A stretch of DNA of 37,498 bases from Acidobacteriota bacterium (GTDB taxonomy: Bacteria; Acidobacteriota; Terriglobia; Acidiferrales; UBA7541), in contig PMUS01000012.1 of NCBI GenBank assembly GCA_003166795.1, positions 3,509-41,006 on the forward strand. The letters are read 5' to 3'. This document shows positions 6,813 through 15,531 of this stretch, piece after piece (positions within the stretch are counted from its first letter, which is position 1; each line of letters begins with the position of its first letter). The notes under the pieces are model-generated. The model saw only the letters and a program-made list of their open reading frames with translations. It had not been told where the DNA came from and did not search any database. The translations under genes and the position numbers were made by a program.

Positions 6813-9679
6813 AGCCACCGGCAAAGAAACCGCCTCTGTCCGAAAAAATGCTCGGGGATATGGCGAATCTCACGAGCGAGGCGAGCCGGAATCGCTTTCT
6901 AACGCGCCGCCGACTCTATCGCGAACCGGTTCTCAGCCAGCTGAACGACGTCGTCCGTGCCAAGCTGCGCGCGGACACGCGGCAGGCTATGGCCCTGGCG
7001 GAATCTGCCATCGCCATCGCGCGCCGGTTGCGCAACCAGGAAGCGCTCGGTCGCGGTCTTCGCTCCAAAGCAACTGCCCTCAACATCATGGGCGACAATC
7101 GCAAAGCGCTGGAGGTTCACGAGCAGGCTCTTCGCGTCTTTCGTAAGATCCCCAACCCGGAAGAAGAAGCACGCACGCTGATTCCTTCCATTCAACCGCT
7201 GATCATGCTCGGTGAATATGACAAGGCATTCGAGGCTGCCGAAAGCGCCAAGAAAATCTTTCTCCGCCTGGGGAATCACCAGCGCATCGCGCACGTGGAG
7301 ATCAACCTCGGAAACATTTATCACCGGCAGGACCGTTTCGAGGAAGGTCTTGCCTGCTACGAACGCGCTTATGAAGCGTTACTGCCGTTCCGCGATTCGG
7401 AGGGGCTCGCGGTCGCTCTCTACAACATGGCTGTCTGCCTGATCACGATGAATGATTTCCCGCGCGCGCTCGCGACCTATCAGCGAGCGCGTGCGATGTG
7501 CGTCGAACACGGAATGCCGCTTCTCGTGACGCAGGCGGACTACAACATCGCGTATTTGTATTACCTCCGCGGCGAATATAGCCGCGCGATCGAAATGCTG
7601 CGCGCCACCAGAGAGGAATGCGAGAAAAACGGGGACGCATACGTTCTGGCTCTCTGCTACCTGGATCTGTCCGAAATATACCTGGAACTCAACCTGAGCG
7701 CGGAAGCGAGAGAAACGGCTCACGAGGGGTATCTCCGTTTTCAGAAGCTGGGAATGGGCTACGAGGAAGCCAAATGCCAGGCATACGAGGCGATGGCTTT
7801 CAGTCAGCTTGGCAAGCCCCTGCGCGCGCTGGAATTGTTCGCGGAAGCGCGGCCGAAATTCGTACGCGAAAAAAATCTCGTCTGGCCGTGGCTCACCGAT
7901 CTGTACCAGGCCGTCGTGCTCTTCGACGAGGGGCGCCTCTTTGAAGCGCGCCGCCTGTGTTCGGCTGCGGCGGGCTTTTTTGACAGCTCATTTTTGCCGG
8001 GAAAGGCCGTGCTCTGCCACCTGCTCCTCGCTCGCATTTGCTTGCGGACGGGCGAGCTTCTGGTCGCTCGCGCGGAGTGCACACACGCGCTCGATCGCCT
8101 GGCTTCGCTCGAGGCCCCGATGCTTCGCTATCAGGCGGAATTTCTGATGGGCCAGGTGCAGCAATCATCGGGAGATTCTTCCGGAGCGTACGAATCGTGC
8201 CAGCGGGCGCGGGAAGCGCTGGAAACCCTGCGCAGCAGCCTTCGCGGTGAAGAACTCAAAATCGCGTTCCTGAAGAACCGCCTGGAAGTGTACGAATGCC
8301 TCGTGGAATTGTGCCTGGGCGACGGAGGTCCAAAATCCGCCGAAGAATCATTTGGCTATATGGAATTGGCGAAATCCCGCAGCCTGGCGGAACTTCTCGT
8401 GCAGCACGGCAATGCAATTCAGGCCGGTGACACAGGCCAGAGCGAGCTGGTGCGCCGCATACGGGAAATGCGCGAGGAGCTCAATTGGTATTACCGCCGC
8501 ATCGAGCTCGAACAGTTGCGCGCAGATGACCCGTCCCCCCAGCGAATCGAAAAGCTTCAGAAACAAGCGCTGGCCCACGAGAACGAGCTGCTTCGCGCTT
8601 TCCGGCAGATTCCTTCGTCGGCTGCCGGAGAGGGTTTGGGATTGGGGAACGCGATCGGCTCACTGGAAAGCATTCAAGAATCTTTGCCCCCGGACGCGAC
8701 ATTGATTGAGTATTTCAGCGTCAAGGACCAGTTCATCGCCGCGGTTGTCACGCGTGATGGCCTCGAAATCGTGCCGGTCACACCCGTGTCGCGCGTAGTA
8801 AACGTGATTCGCATGTTCCACTTTCAGATTTCCAAGTTCCGCCTCGGCGCGGAGTACGTTCGGACGTTCGAGAAGACGCTGCTGGGCGCCGCGCAGGCGC
8901 ACCTCGGCCAGCTCTATCAGGAAGTGCTGGCGCCGCTGCGCAGCCGTCTCCATGGAAAACATCTCGTCGTCGTGCCGCACGGCGTCCTACATTATCTTCC
9001 ATTCCACGCACTTTTCGACGGCGCCGGATACCTGATTGATTCCTTCACGGTTTCCTACGCACCCAGCGCCAGCATTTTCGCCCACTGCCAGCGAAAGCCC
9101 TCGCGCGCGTCCGGCTCGTCTCTAATCCTGGGAGTTCCGGATTCTCAGGCTCCGCTCATTCTTGACGAGGTACAATCCGTCGCCGGGATTCTGCCCGATG
9201 CCGAGCTGCTCGTCGGCGCCGAGGCCAACGAGGCGGCGCTCCGTGAAAAAGGATCGCACAGCCGGCTGATTCACATCGCCACGCACGGCAGCTTTCGTCA
9301 GGACAATCCCATGTTCTCCGGGATCCGTCTCGGCGGCGCCTACCTGAGCCTTTACGATCTCTACCAACTGAAGCTGGAGGCTGAGCTGGTCACCCTGAGC
9401 GGATGCGCGACCGGGCTCAACGTAGTCGCTCCCGGCGACGAACTCCTCGGCCTGATCCGCGGACTGCTCTTCGCTGGGGCGCAATCGCTGCTGCTGACGC
9501 TTTGGGACGTTAACGACCGAAGCACTGCGGACTTCATGACTCGCTTTTACCGGCGCGTCACGGATGGCGAGGGTAAGGCCTCCGCCCTCCAAGGCGCCAT
9601 GCAGGAATTGCGTGACGACTATTCCCACCCCTACCATTGGGCCCCTTTCACATTGATAGGAAAGGTCTTACCGGCCTAA
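6809..9679 (+). CDS. TPR-CHAT caspase-like protease
   Basis: A 956-residue cytoplasmic-type protein with no signal peptide. Residues of about 60-480 form TPR repeats (for example GLACYERAYEALLPF, YNMAVCLI, RALATYQRARA). A charged helical linker follows (about 515-600), then a C-terminal CHAT domain (about 640-956), a cysteine protease fold related to caspases and separase. The predicted dyad is present: His826 in HIATHGSF and Cys866 in LSGCATG, along with the SYAPSAS and GLLFAGAQSLLLTLW signatures. GTG 6809 overlaps the sigma-factor stop; the next candidate, ATG 6848, removes only basic residues. The TPR array probably binds a partner that controls cleavage. The substrate is unknown, but the anti-sigma-like protein and subtilisin encoded next are candidates. 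Confidence 0.9.
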   Translation: MKPPAKKPPLSEKMLGDMANLTSEASRNRFLTRRRLYREPVLSQLNDVVRAKLRADTRQAMALAESAIAIARRLRNQEALGRGLRSKATALNIMGDNRKALEVHEQALRVFRKIPNPEEEARTLIPSIQPLIMLGEYDKAFEAAESAKKIFLRLGNHQRIAHVEINLGNIYHRQDRFEEGLACYERAYEALLPFRDSEGLAVALYNMAVCLITMNDFPRALATYQRARAMCVEHGMPLLVTQADYNIAYLYYLRGEYSRAIEMLRATREECEKNGDAYVLALCYLDLSEIYLELNLSAEARETAHEGYLRFQKLGMGYEEAKCQAYEAMAFSQLGKPLRALELFAEARPKFVREKNLVWPWLTDLYQAVVLFDEGRLFEARRLCSAAAGFFDSSFLPGKAVLCHLLLARICLRTGELLVARAECTHALDRLASLEAPMLRYQAEFLMGQVQQSSGDSSGAYESCQRAREALETLRSSLRGEELKIAFLKNRLEVYECLVELCLGDGGPKSAEESFGYMELAKSRSLAELLVQHGNAIQAGDTGQSELVRRIREMREELNWYYRRIELEQLRADDPSPQRIEKLQKQALAHENELLRAFRQIPSSAAGEGLGLGNAIGSLESIQESLPPDATLIEYFSVKDQFIAAVVTRDGLEIVPVTPVSRVVNVIRMFHFQISKFRLGAEYVRTFEKTLLGAAQAHLGQLYQEVLAPLRSRLHGKHLVVVPHGVLHYLPFHALFDGAGYLIDSFTVSYAPSASIFAHCQRKPSRASGSSLILGVPDSQAPLILDEVQSVAGILPDAELLVGAEANEAALREKGSHSRLIHIATHGSFRQDNPMFSGIRLGGAYLSLYDLYQLKLEAELVTLSGCATGLNVVAPGDELLGLIRGLLFAGAQSLLLTLWDVNDRSTADFMTRFYRRVTDGEGKASALQGAMQELRDDYSHPYHWAPFTLIGKVLPA

Positions 9680-9812
9680 CCCAGCTCGCTGATCTTCTTC
9701 TTGCTTACCTATATTTTTTGGCCGTCGGCACACCCTTATGTGTTGAGCATGGGAAGTGGCGGCGGAGCCCCTGGATGGGGCGCGAGGAACTCAAATTTTC
9801 GGGGGGAACGCG
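9680..9812 (+). other. Spacer before the zinc-finger gene
   Basis: This 133-base gap in an otherwise tight cluster has an A/T-rich tract (TATATTTTTTGG, about 9710-9721) and ends in a strong ribosome-binding site, GGGGGGAA at 9801-9808. A second promoter within the cluster is possible, but I cannot place a convincing -35 box. No open frame here looks like a gene. Confidence 0.3.
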
Positions 9813-10520
9813 ATGGAACACTATTCGTTGGACAAGTGGGCGGATTTCGCCCGGCAGGTGATTGGAGAGCAGGAAAGAGCTGAAATGCAAAGCCATCTCG
9901 AAAACGACGGTTGCACCAAATGCTCCGAGGTTTTGGGCCTGTGGCAACGCGTTCAAGACGTTGCCCGGCACGAGCATAGCTACCAGCCGCCCGATAGCGT
10001 GGTCCGCTCCATAAAGGGCACGTTTGCCCTTCATGGACCGCGCCGGGCTGGCCGCGCGGCGCTCGCCGTCGCGGAACTGCTGTTTGACAGCGCGCGGAAC
10101 CCGCTGCCTGCCGGCGTCCGGTCTACCGGGACTGCTCTGCGCCAACTGCTCTATGGCGCCGGTAACTATCGAATTGACGTGCGAATAGAGCCTCAACCCG
10201 ATTCTCGCAAGGTGGCCGTGGTAGGGCAGGTTCTTAACTCCGCCGAACCGGATGAGGCCATCGGTGTCGCGCCTGTAAGCCTGGTGAGGGGCGGCAAGGT
10301 TTTGGCGACCTCCGTCACGAGCCCGTTTGGAGAATTCGACGTTGAATGCGACCTCGGGGGGCCTCTCGAGTTGAGAGTCCAACTCCCTGCGAAGGAGCTT
10401 CGCCTGCCTTTGACGGAGCCGATCCTCCGGGACGTCACCGAGCATTTGGAAATATCTGATTCAAAGGGGGTTAGAAAGCCCCCTCGGCGAATTAGAAAAC
10501 GTACTAGGACGAAGGTCTAA
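9813..10520 (+). CDS. Soluble zinc-finger, anti-sigma-like protein with beta-sandwich domain
   Basis: A 235-residue protein with no membrane helix or signal peptide. His28, Cys34 and Cys37 form an H-x5-C-x2-C motif close to the H-x3-C-x2-C of zinc-containing anti-sigma domains, so it may bind the upstream ECF factor. The middle has a distinctive block (ELLFDS, then RQLLY at 110-114 and a DVRIE strand). Residues of about 130-200 (GQVL, VSLVRGGKVLATSVTSPFGEF) resemble the carboxypeptidase regulatory-like/transthyretin beta-sandwich. The last 15 residues are very basic. ATG 9813 has a strong ribosome-binding site; a longer frame from 9756 reads through that site. Anti-sigma function is inferred from the motif and the gene order; the six-residue gap in the motif is a reason for caution. 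Confidence 0.65.
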   Translation: MEHYSLDKWADFARQVIGEQERAEMQSHLENDGCTKCSEVLGLWQRVQDVARHEHSYQPPDSVVRSIKGTFALHGPRRAGRAALAVAELLFDSARNPLPAGVRSTGTALRQLLYGAGNYRIDVRIEPQPDSRKVAVVGQVLNSAEPDEAIGVAPVSLVRGGKVLATSVTSPFGEFDVECDLGGPLELRVQLPAKELRLPLTEPILRDVTEHLEISDSKGVRKPPRRIRKRTRTKV

Positions 10521-10648
10521 TGCGAGAACCGCGAAAAGTAGCCGTTTGTACTATAGCCGAACATTCGTTGTTCGGACGAAACTTGGACCGTGGCAGTTGC
10601 ACGGACGACGGGCTACTGAGTCGGAACGCAAAAGGGGTACCAGCAATC
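10521..10648 (+). promoter_or_regulatory. Leader of the subtilisin gene with hairpin
   Basis: The preceding stop and an in-frame ATG share one base (TAATG at 10518-10522), but the signal peptide of the protease begins 43 codons later, at 10649. The 128 bases between hold a perfect 6-base hairpin, CCGAAC at 10557-10562 and GTTCGG at 10570-10575, with a 7-base loop. A TACTAT box lies just before it at 10549-10554 without a clear -35 partner. This could be a leader that sets protease output separately from the upstream genes. Confidence 0.3.
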
Positions 10649-12037
10649 ATGAAACGTCGAATCTGGCTAATCATGCTTCTTTTCATCGGCCTAACCGGCC
10701 GCCCGGCCGCAGCTCAAGGCGTAGTGGGAGGGCTGCTCTCCAACGTCGGAAGTAATCTCTCGAGCCTGACGACGCCACAACCCGGCGTTATCGTGCGCAC
10801 GAATCTTGGCCTCGGCGGGCTGAAGTTCGTCTGCCTGCTCCATGGATGCACGGTCGTCGGCAACCTGGACGGAAACCTCAACCAGGTTTTCCTGGTCAGG
10901 CCTGTTAAGGGACTTCTGCCGAACCTTCTGGCCGACGTGCTCAATCTAGTTGCGGGAATTATCGACGCCGAACCGGATCAAGTTTTGCAAATTCCGCCGG
11001 ACCCAGCGAGCCAACAAACTTCGAACGCGCCCCCGGCCGGACTTTGGAATACAACCCCGGTGAACTATTACGGGACAACCGTAACGGAAGGCTACGTTAA
11101 CCAGCCAGCCGCCCAGATCATCCAGATTCCCCAGGCTCAGAACGCTTTCAATGTGACCGGTGCGGGAATCGTTGCCGATATTGACACGGGCGTTGACCCT
11201 AACCATCCGGCGTTTCAGGGAGTTCTACTTCAGGGCTACGATTTCACGCGCAATCAACCGGGCGGCTCCGAAATGAACGATATTTCGATGAGCGCTCCCC
11301 CGCCTTGCGGTTCTTGCCCCGCCGCCTATGTGAACCAGCACACGGCAGCGATGCTGGATCAGCATACCGCCAGCATGCTCGACGGCACCGCGTATGAGGC
11401 GTTTGGACACGGAACGATGGTCATGGGCGTCATTCACCTTGTTGCCCCGACCGCAAAGCTCCTGCCTCTAAAGGCATTCAGCGCGAACGGGAACGGCTCG
11501 CTTTCGAATATTCTCGCCGCAGTCTACTTCGCGGTGCAGAACAAAGCCAATGTGATCAACATGAGCTTCGACATGACGCAGGGCTCAACGGAGCTGACGG
11601 ACGCGATCAACTACGCCAATAAAAACAGTGTCATCTGCGTGGCTTCCTCCGGCAATGACGGCGCGAATGAAATGGTCTATCCGGCGGGATTGCAGAACGT
11701 GATGGGCGTTGCGTCAACGAATAACCAGGACCAGCGTTCGAGCTTCTCCAATTATGGAAATCAAATCGTTTGGGTCGCCGCGCCGGGCGAGGGCATCATT
11801 ACGACCTACCCCTTCGGAATTTATGCCGCGGGGTGGGGAACTTCGTTCAGTTCGCCCTTCGTTTCCGGCACTGCTGCGCTGGTCTACAATATGCAACCGA
11901 CGACCAATCAAAACCAGGCGGCTTGGGCGATTTCTCATGCGAAGTTCGTTGGCCTGAACATGGGCAACGGGCGCCTGAACGTGGACTGGACATTATCGTC
12001 GCTGAGTCCGATCCAGGGCTTGCTTCAGCTTCAGTAG
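10649..12037 (+). CDS. Secreted S8 family subtilisin-like serine protease
   Basis: A 462-residue exported protease. The signal peptide is MKRRIWLIMLLFIGLTGRPAAAQ (ending in an AxA site). A pro-region of about residues 24-150 includes two cysteines (CLLHGC), then the catalytic domain has Asp179 (DIDTG), His254 (GHGTMV), the oxyanion Asn in SSGNDG, and Ser399 (GTSFSSP). All key residues are intact. Just before His254 is an insertion with two copies of a short repeat, HTAAMLDQ and HTASMLDG. ATG 10649 is chosen because it puts the signal at the N-terminus; AAAGGGG lies 12 bases upstream. It follows the zinc-finger gene and precedes an HD-GYP gene by 18 bases. Location outside the cytoplasm separates it from the CHAT protease, so any cascade would need to cross the membrane. 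Confidence 0.92.
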   Translation: MKRRIWLIMLLFIGLTGRPAAAQGVVGGLLSNVGSNLSSLTTPQPGVIVRTNLGLGGLKFVCLLHGCTVVGNLDGNLNQVFLVRPVKGLLPNLLADVLNLVAGIIDAEPDQVLQIPPDPASQQTSNAPPAGLWNTTPVNYYGTTVTEGYVNQPAAQIIQIPQAQNAFNVTGAGIVADIDTGVDPNHPAFQGVLLQGYDFTRNQPGGSEMNDISMSAPPPCGSCPAAYVNQHTAAMLDQHTASMLDGTAYEAFGHGTMVMGVIHLVAPTAKLLPLKAFSANGNGSLSNILAAVYFAVQNKANVINMSFDMTQGSTELTDAINYANKNSVICVASSGNDGANEMVYPAGLQNVMGVASTNNQDQRSSFSNYGNQIVWVAAPGEGIITTYPFGIYAAGWGTSFSSPFVSGTAALVYNMQPTTNQNQAAWAISHAKFVGLNMGNGRLNVDWTLSSLSPIQGLLQLQ

Positions 12038-12055
12038 AACAGGTCACATCCTCTC

Positions 12056-12823
12056 ATGCTGACAATGACCAGCCCGCTAACGAACGCTTTCACACCGTCC
12101 AGCGGCATTGATGATGGTTCGGAAGCGCTGTCGTTGTCAGCCAGCCTTTTGAACCGGGTCGCGCGTCAATGCTCTCCCGGGGTTCTGCACGTCAAGGAGA
12201 TGGAAGAGCAGCTGTCCGCGCTTCGCACATCTTTGATTTGCGCCTTTAATCAGCTTCTGGATCTCAAGGATCTCAACACCGGAGTTCACAGCACGCGGCT
12301 GGCTGAATGGGCGCTGCACGTTGCGGGAGAACTTGGCCTGGACGAGACCTCGCTTTCCGATATTGAAGTGGCCGCGCTGCTACATGACATCGGGAAAATT
12401 GGAATTCCCGATGCCATTCTCCAAAAGCCCGCGAAGTTGACCAATGAAGAATATGACCTGATGAAGAGGCATCCCGAATATGGCTGGGCGGTATTGCGAC
12501 ACGTTCCGGGGATGGAACGCGCCAGCCTGATGATCTTGCATCACCACGAGAGCTACGACGGCAGGGGCTATCCGGCTGGACTCAAGGGTGAGGAAATTCC
12601 GATTGGATCGCGCATTGTTTCCGTAATTGACGCGTTTGACGCTATGGTCTCGTCGCGTCCCTATCGCGAAGGCCTCCCGTTCGAGGAAGCCGAACGCCGG
12701 CTGCTGCAAGCGCGCGGAACGCAATTCGATCCGGAAGTCGTTGATAGTTTTATTCCCCTCGCGCGCGCGGAAATGTTGTCCGTGTTTGCGGCGGCGGGCA
12801 CCTCGGTCTCAGCCGCCCTGTAG
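12056..12823 (+). CDS. HD-GYP domain phosphodiesterase-like protein
   Basis: A 255-residue protein of the HD-GYP class, which hydrolyses cyclic di-GMP or related dinucleotides in the cytoplasm. The HD pair is His110-Asp111 (LLHDIGKIG), the metal-binding HHHE sits in MILHHHESYDGRGYP, and the GYP motif is at 171-173, followed by GLKGEEIPIGSRIVSVIDAFDAM. There is no receiver, GAF or membrane domain; the first 60 residues are a short unknown N-terminus. It is 18 bases downstream of the protease and probably cotranscribed. Its stop is 20 bases from the end of the converging MFS gene. Confidence 0.9.
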   Translation: MLTMTSPLTNAFTPSSGIDDGSEALSLSASLLNRVARQCSPGVLHVKEMEEQLSALRTSLICAFNQLLDLKDLNTGVHSTRLAEWALHVAGELGLDETSLSDIEVAALLHDIGKIGIPDAILQKPAKLTNEEYDLMKRHPEYGWAVLRHVPGMERASLMILHHHESYDGRGYPAGLKGEEIPIGSRIVSVIDAFDAMVSSRPYREGLPFEEAERRLLQARGTQFDPEVVDSFIPLARAEMLSVFAAAGTSVSAAL

Positions 12824-12842
12824 GAACCTCGATTTCAGGACT

Positions 12843-14141
12843 TCATGCGCGGGCGCTCGCATCCGGTCGCGAGCCTTTGAGCGCGTAATAAAGAATATAG
12901 AGATAGCACACGGCCGGCAGAATGAACGCGTGCTGAATTCCGATGTGGTCAGCGAGCCCCCCCTGAATTTCGGGAATGATCGCTCCCCCTACGATCGCCA
13001 TCACCAGAACTCCGGAACCGTCACCGGTTAACGGTCCGAGCTTCGCGACGCCCAGAGCAAAAATGCTGGGAAACATGATGGAATTGCACAAGCCCACGAG
13101 AAGGATGGCCCACATCGCCGCGTGACCCGTGGTAGCCATCGAGGTCAGCACGAGCGCGCACGCTCCAATCGCGGCCGCCGCCAAAACGGTTCCCGTGCGC
13201 ACTTTTCGCAGGACACCCGCGCCGATGAATCGGCCAATCATCGCACCGCCCCAATAGAGCGAAACATAGCGAGCCGCGATTTTCGCGGGCAAATCTCCAA
13301 TGTTGGGTTGGCCGAGGTAGTTGACCAGAAAGCTCCCGATGGCGACCTCGGCTCCGACGTAAGCAAAAATTGCGACGGCTCCGAGGACCAAGTGACGATG
13401 GCGCCACACGCTCCCGGCAGCTGCGGACGACCCGCTGGTGCGCTGGGCCTCCGGAATGGGAGGCAGATTCGCCATGGAGATGATGACGCCAAGGACAACC
13501 AGCGCGAGGCACAGGCCGAGATACGGCAGCTTTACCGAGGAGGCTTCGTGCAACCGATATGCCTGCAGCGCCTGCGCCGACATCAGCCGCAACTCATCCA
13601 CGCTCTTGGGAGCCGCGCTGAGAATGAAAAGGCCGCCGAGTAACGGACCGAGGAACGTCCCAAACGAATTGAACGCCTGGGTGAGATTCAAGCGGCTGGA
13701 TGCGGTTTTCGCGGGCCCTAGAACCGTCACGTACGGATTCGCGGCGACCTGAAGAGCCGTGATCCCGGCGGCGAGAACGATCAAAGCCGCTAGGAAAAGC
13801 GGAAACGACGGTACGCTCGCGGCGGGCACGAAAAGCAACGCGCCGACGCCCATGGTGAGCAGGCCGGCGACCATGGCCTTCTTGTAGCCGATCCAGTCGA
13901 TCAATTTCCCCGAAGGAATCGAAAAAACAAAATAGGCGGAGAAGAACGCAAACTGGATGAGCATCACCTCCGCATAGTTCAAGTCAAAAATCGACTTCAG
14001 ATGCGGAACCAGAATGTCGTTCAGAGATGTGAGAAATCCCCACATGAAAAACAGCGTTGTGACCGTGGCCAGCGCGCCTGCATAGCGCCCGGTTTCGGGC
14101 GGTGCGGGAACTCCGGACGGAGCCTCAGTGCGTGTATTCAT
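12843..14141 (-). CDS. MFS transporter, FucP/GluP (FHS) sugar family
   Basis: About 432 residues with 12 predicted helices. The motif FMWGFLTSLNDILVPHLKSIF in the first helix, GKLIDWIGYKKAM in the 2-3 loop, and the mid-protein NPYVTVLG and LNLTQAFNSFGTFLGPLLGG stretches are typical of the fucose/glucose/galactose:proton symporter family. I prefer ATG 14141 to the TTG at 14162, which adds seven residues. It converges with the HD-GYP gene and is separated from the next upstream gene on the same strand by about 140 bases, so it is probably its own transcript. The exact sugar cannot be read from sequence. Confidence 0.87.
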   Translation of the reverse strand: MNTRTEAPSGVPAPPETGRYAGALATVTTLFFMWGFLTSLNDILVPHLKSIFDLNYAEVMLIQFAFFSAYFVFSIPSGKLIDWIGYKKAMVAGLLTMGVGALLFVPAASVPSFPLFLAALIVLAAGITALQVAANPYVTVLGPAKTASSRLNLTQAFNSFGTFLGPLLGGLFILSAAPKSVDELRLMSAQALQAYRLHEASSVKLPYLGLCLALVVLGVIISMANLPPIPEAQRTSGSSAAAGSVWRHRHLVLGAVAIFAYVGAEVAIGSFLVNYLGQPNIGDLPAKIAARYVSLYWGGAMIGRFIGAGVLRKVRTGTVLAAAAIGACALVLTSMATTGHAAMWAILLVGLCNSIMFPSIFALGVAKLGPLTGDGSGVLVMAIVGGAIIPEIQGGLADHIGIQHAFILPAVCYLYILYYALKGSRPDASARA

Positions 14142-14283
14142 CGTGGTTTCGGCACGGACCAAAAGTATCCCGACTCCTGGCGTAAGGCAATCCGGGGATT
14201 TTCTACGTTTCCATCAGGGTTTATCTTTCAGCGCCGTCGGGATCATTGTGGAGTCAACGCCGGTTATGTTTTTTCCTCTGGAC

Positions 14284-15531
14284 TTAAGAGGCTCGTCCAG
14301 CCATTGACGGTTTTCGTAGTTGTTTTTCCCGCCGGCCGATCCTGCCGAGGACTACAAATTCGGCGACGCTGATCGCGGCAATCGCCGCCATCATGTACCA
14401 CCCTGCTGCGAATCGTCCGGTCCAGTCGCGCAAAGCCCCCAGCATCTGCGGACCAAGGTATCCGCAAACTCCGGCGCCCAGACTCACGATTCCCATCACG
14501 TTCCCGGTCTGTCGTCCGCGGAGAACATCGGCGGCGATCCCATATATCTGGTTGGTTGCGGTGAAACCGATACCCAGAATTGCCGCCGCGCCGATTCGGA
14601 ATACGATGAGGTGGCTCGTCGTCATCGCCAGGCACGCAGGCACGAGAAGCGTCATCAAAGTTCCCATGATGATCCACTTGTTGTACCGGTCCATGAGATA
14701 TCCAACGAGCAAATTCAGAAATATTGCGACAACATACCCACTGCTGATGATCCACGAAGCGGCAACGGCATCGAGCTTGAATATGGATGCAGCGGCCGAG
14801 GGAACGAAGAAAGTGATACTAAACGACGGCATGCCGACGAGTCCGAAAAGCAGCGCGAGCGCCCACACGATAGGCATCCGGAATGCGCTGGGCGCGCCTA
14901 CAACGCTCGTGCGAGTTTCGCCGATCGAATGTGCCTCCGCACGCTCCGCTCCCGTCGAGAGATCCTTGTAGAAGACCGCGACGACTACCGCTCCCAACAG
15001 GGCCGCGCAGCCGAAAGCGCGAATGCCGTCCCGCCACCCGAACGCCTGCCCAATTGAACTTCCGAACGGCGCCCCGATCACCGATGCGAGAGACGACATT
15101 GCGCCGAGGATTCCCATCGATCGCCCTCGCAGCGACGGCGGACACGTCAGCCCGATGGCCGTCAGCACGCAGACGAATGCGAAGCGATAGCCCGTGATCC
15201 AGAGACCGCGTCCAAGGAACGCTTGAGTAAAACCCCCGGCTACGCTCAGCGCTCCCAATCCAAGCGCCACAACAACAAGGCCAGCGATCAGGACCCGTTT
15301 CTCTCCAAAATATTTCGCCGCGATTCCGGCCGGCACGCTGAGAACGATTGCCAGCAGTCCGTACATTCCCGTGAACAGTCCAATCTGCGAATAGGACATT
15401 CCAAACGCTTGTTGAATGTGCGGCAGCAGCGGCGCAAAACCGAGGCTCGAAATCTGCAGCGCCATCATGCCGAAAAGCGTGGCTGCGAAGGGTATGACCC
15501 ACTGTTTGATCGGCGTTTGCGCTTCCGTCAC
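14284..15531 (-). CDS. MFS transporter, last gene of the CoA-transferase operon
   Basis: A 415-residue 12-helix major facilitator protein with the family loop motif in weakened form (GIAAKYFGEKRVLIAGL) and a second-half counterpart (GYLMDRYNKWIIMG). The start GTG at 15531 overlaps the stop of the dehydratase-like gene in a GTGA junction, so translation is probably coupled. Its position in an operon with a CoA-transferase and dehydratase-like genes suggests import or export of the organic acid they act on. Similar proteins include the cyanate/organic-acid type MFS carriers. The substrate is not known. Confidence 0.83.
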   Translation of the reverse strand: MTEAQTPIKQWVIPFAATLFGMMALQISSLGFAPLLPHIQQAFGMSYSQIGLFTGMYGLLAIVLSVPAGIAAKYFGEKRVLIAGLVVVALGLGALSVAGGFTQAFLGRGLWITGYRFAFVCVLTAIGLTCPPSLRGRSMGILGAMSSLASVIGAPFGSSIGQAFGWRDGIRAFGCAALLGAVVVAVFYKDLSTGAERAEAHSIGETRTSVVGAPSAFRMPIVWALALLFGLVGMPSFSITFFVPSAAASIFKLDAVAASWIISSGYVVAIFLNLLVGYLMDRYNKWIIMGTLMTLLVPACLAMTTSHLIVFRIGAAAILGIGFTATNQIYGIAADVLRGRQTGNVMGIVSLGAGVCGYLGPQMLGALRDWTGRFAAGWYMMAAIAAISVAEFVVLGRIGRREKQLRKPSMAGRAS

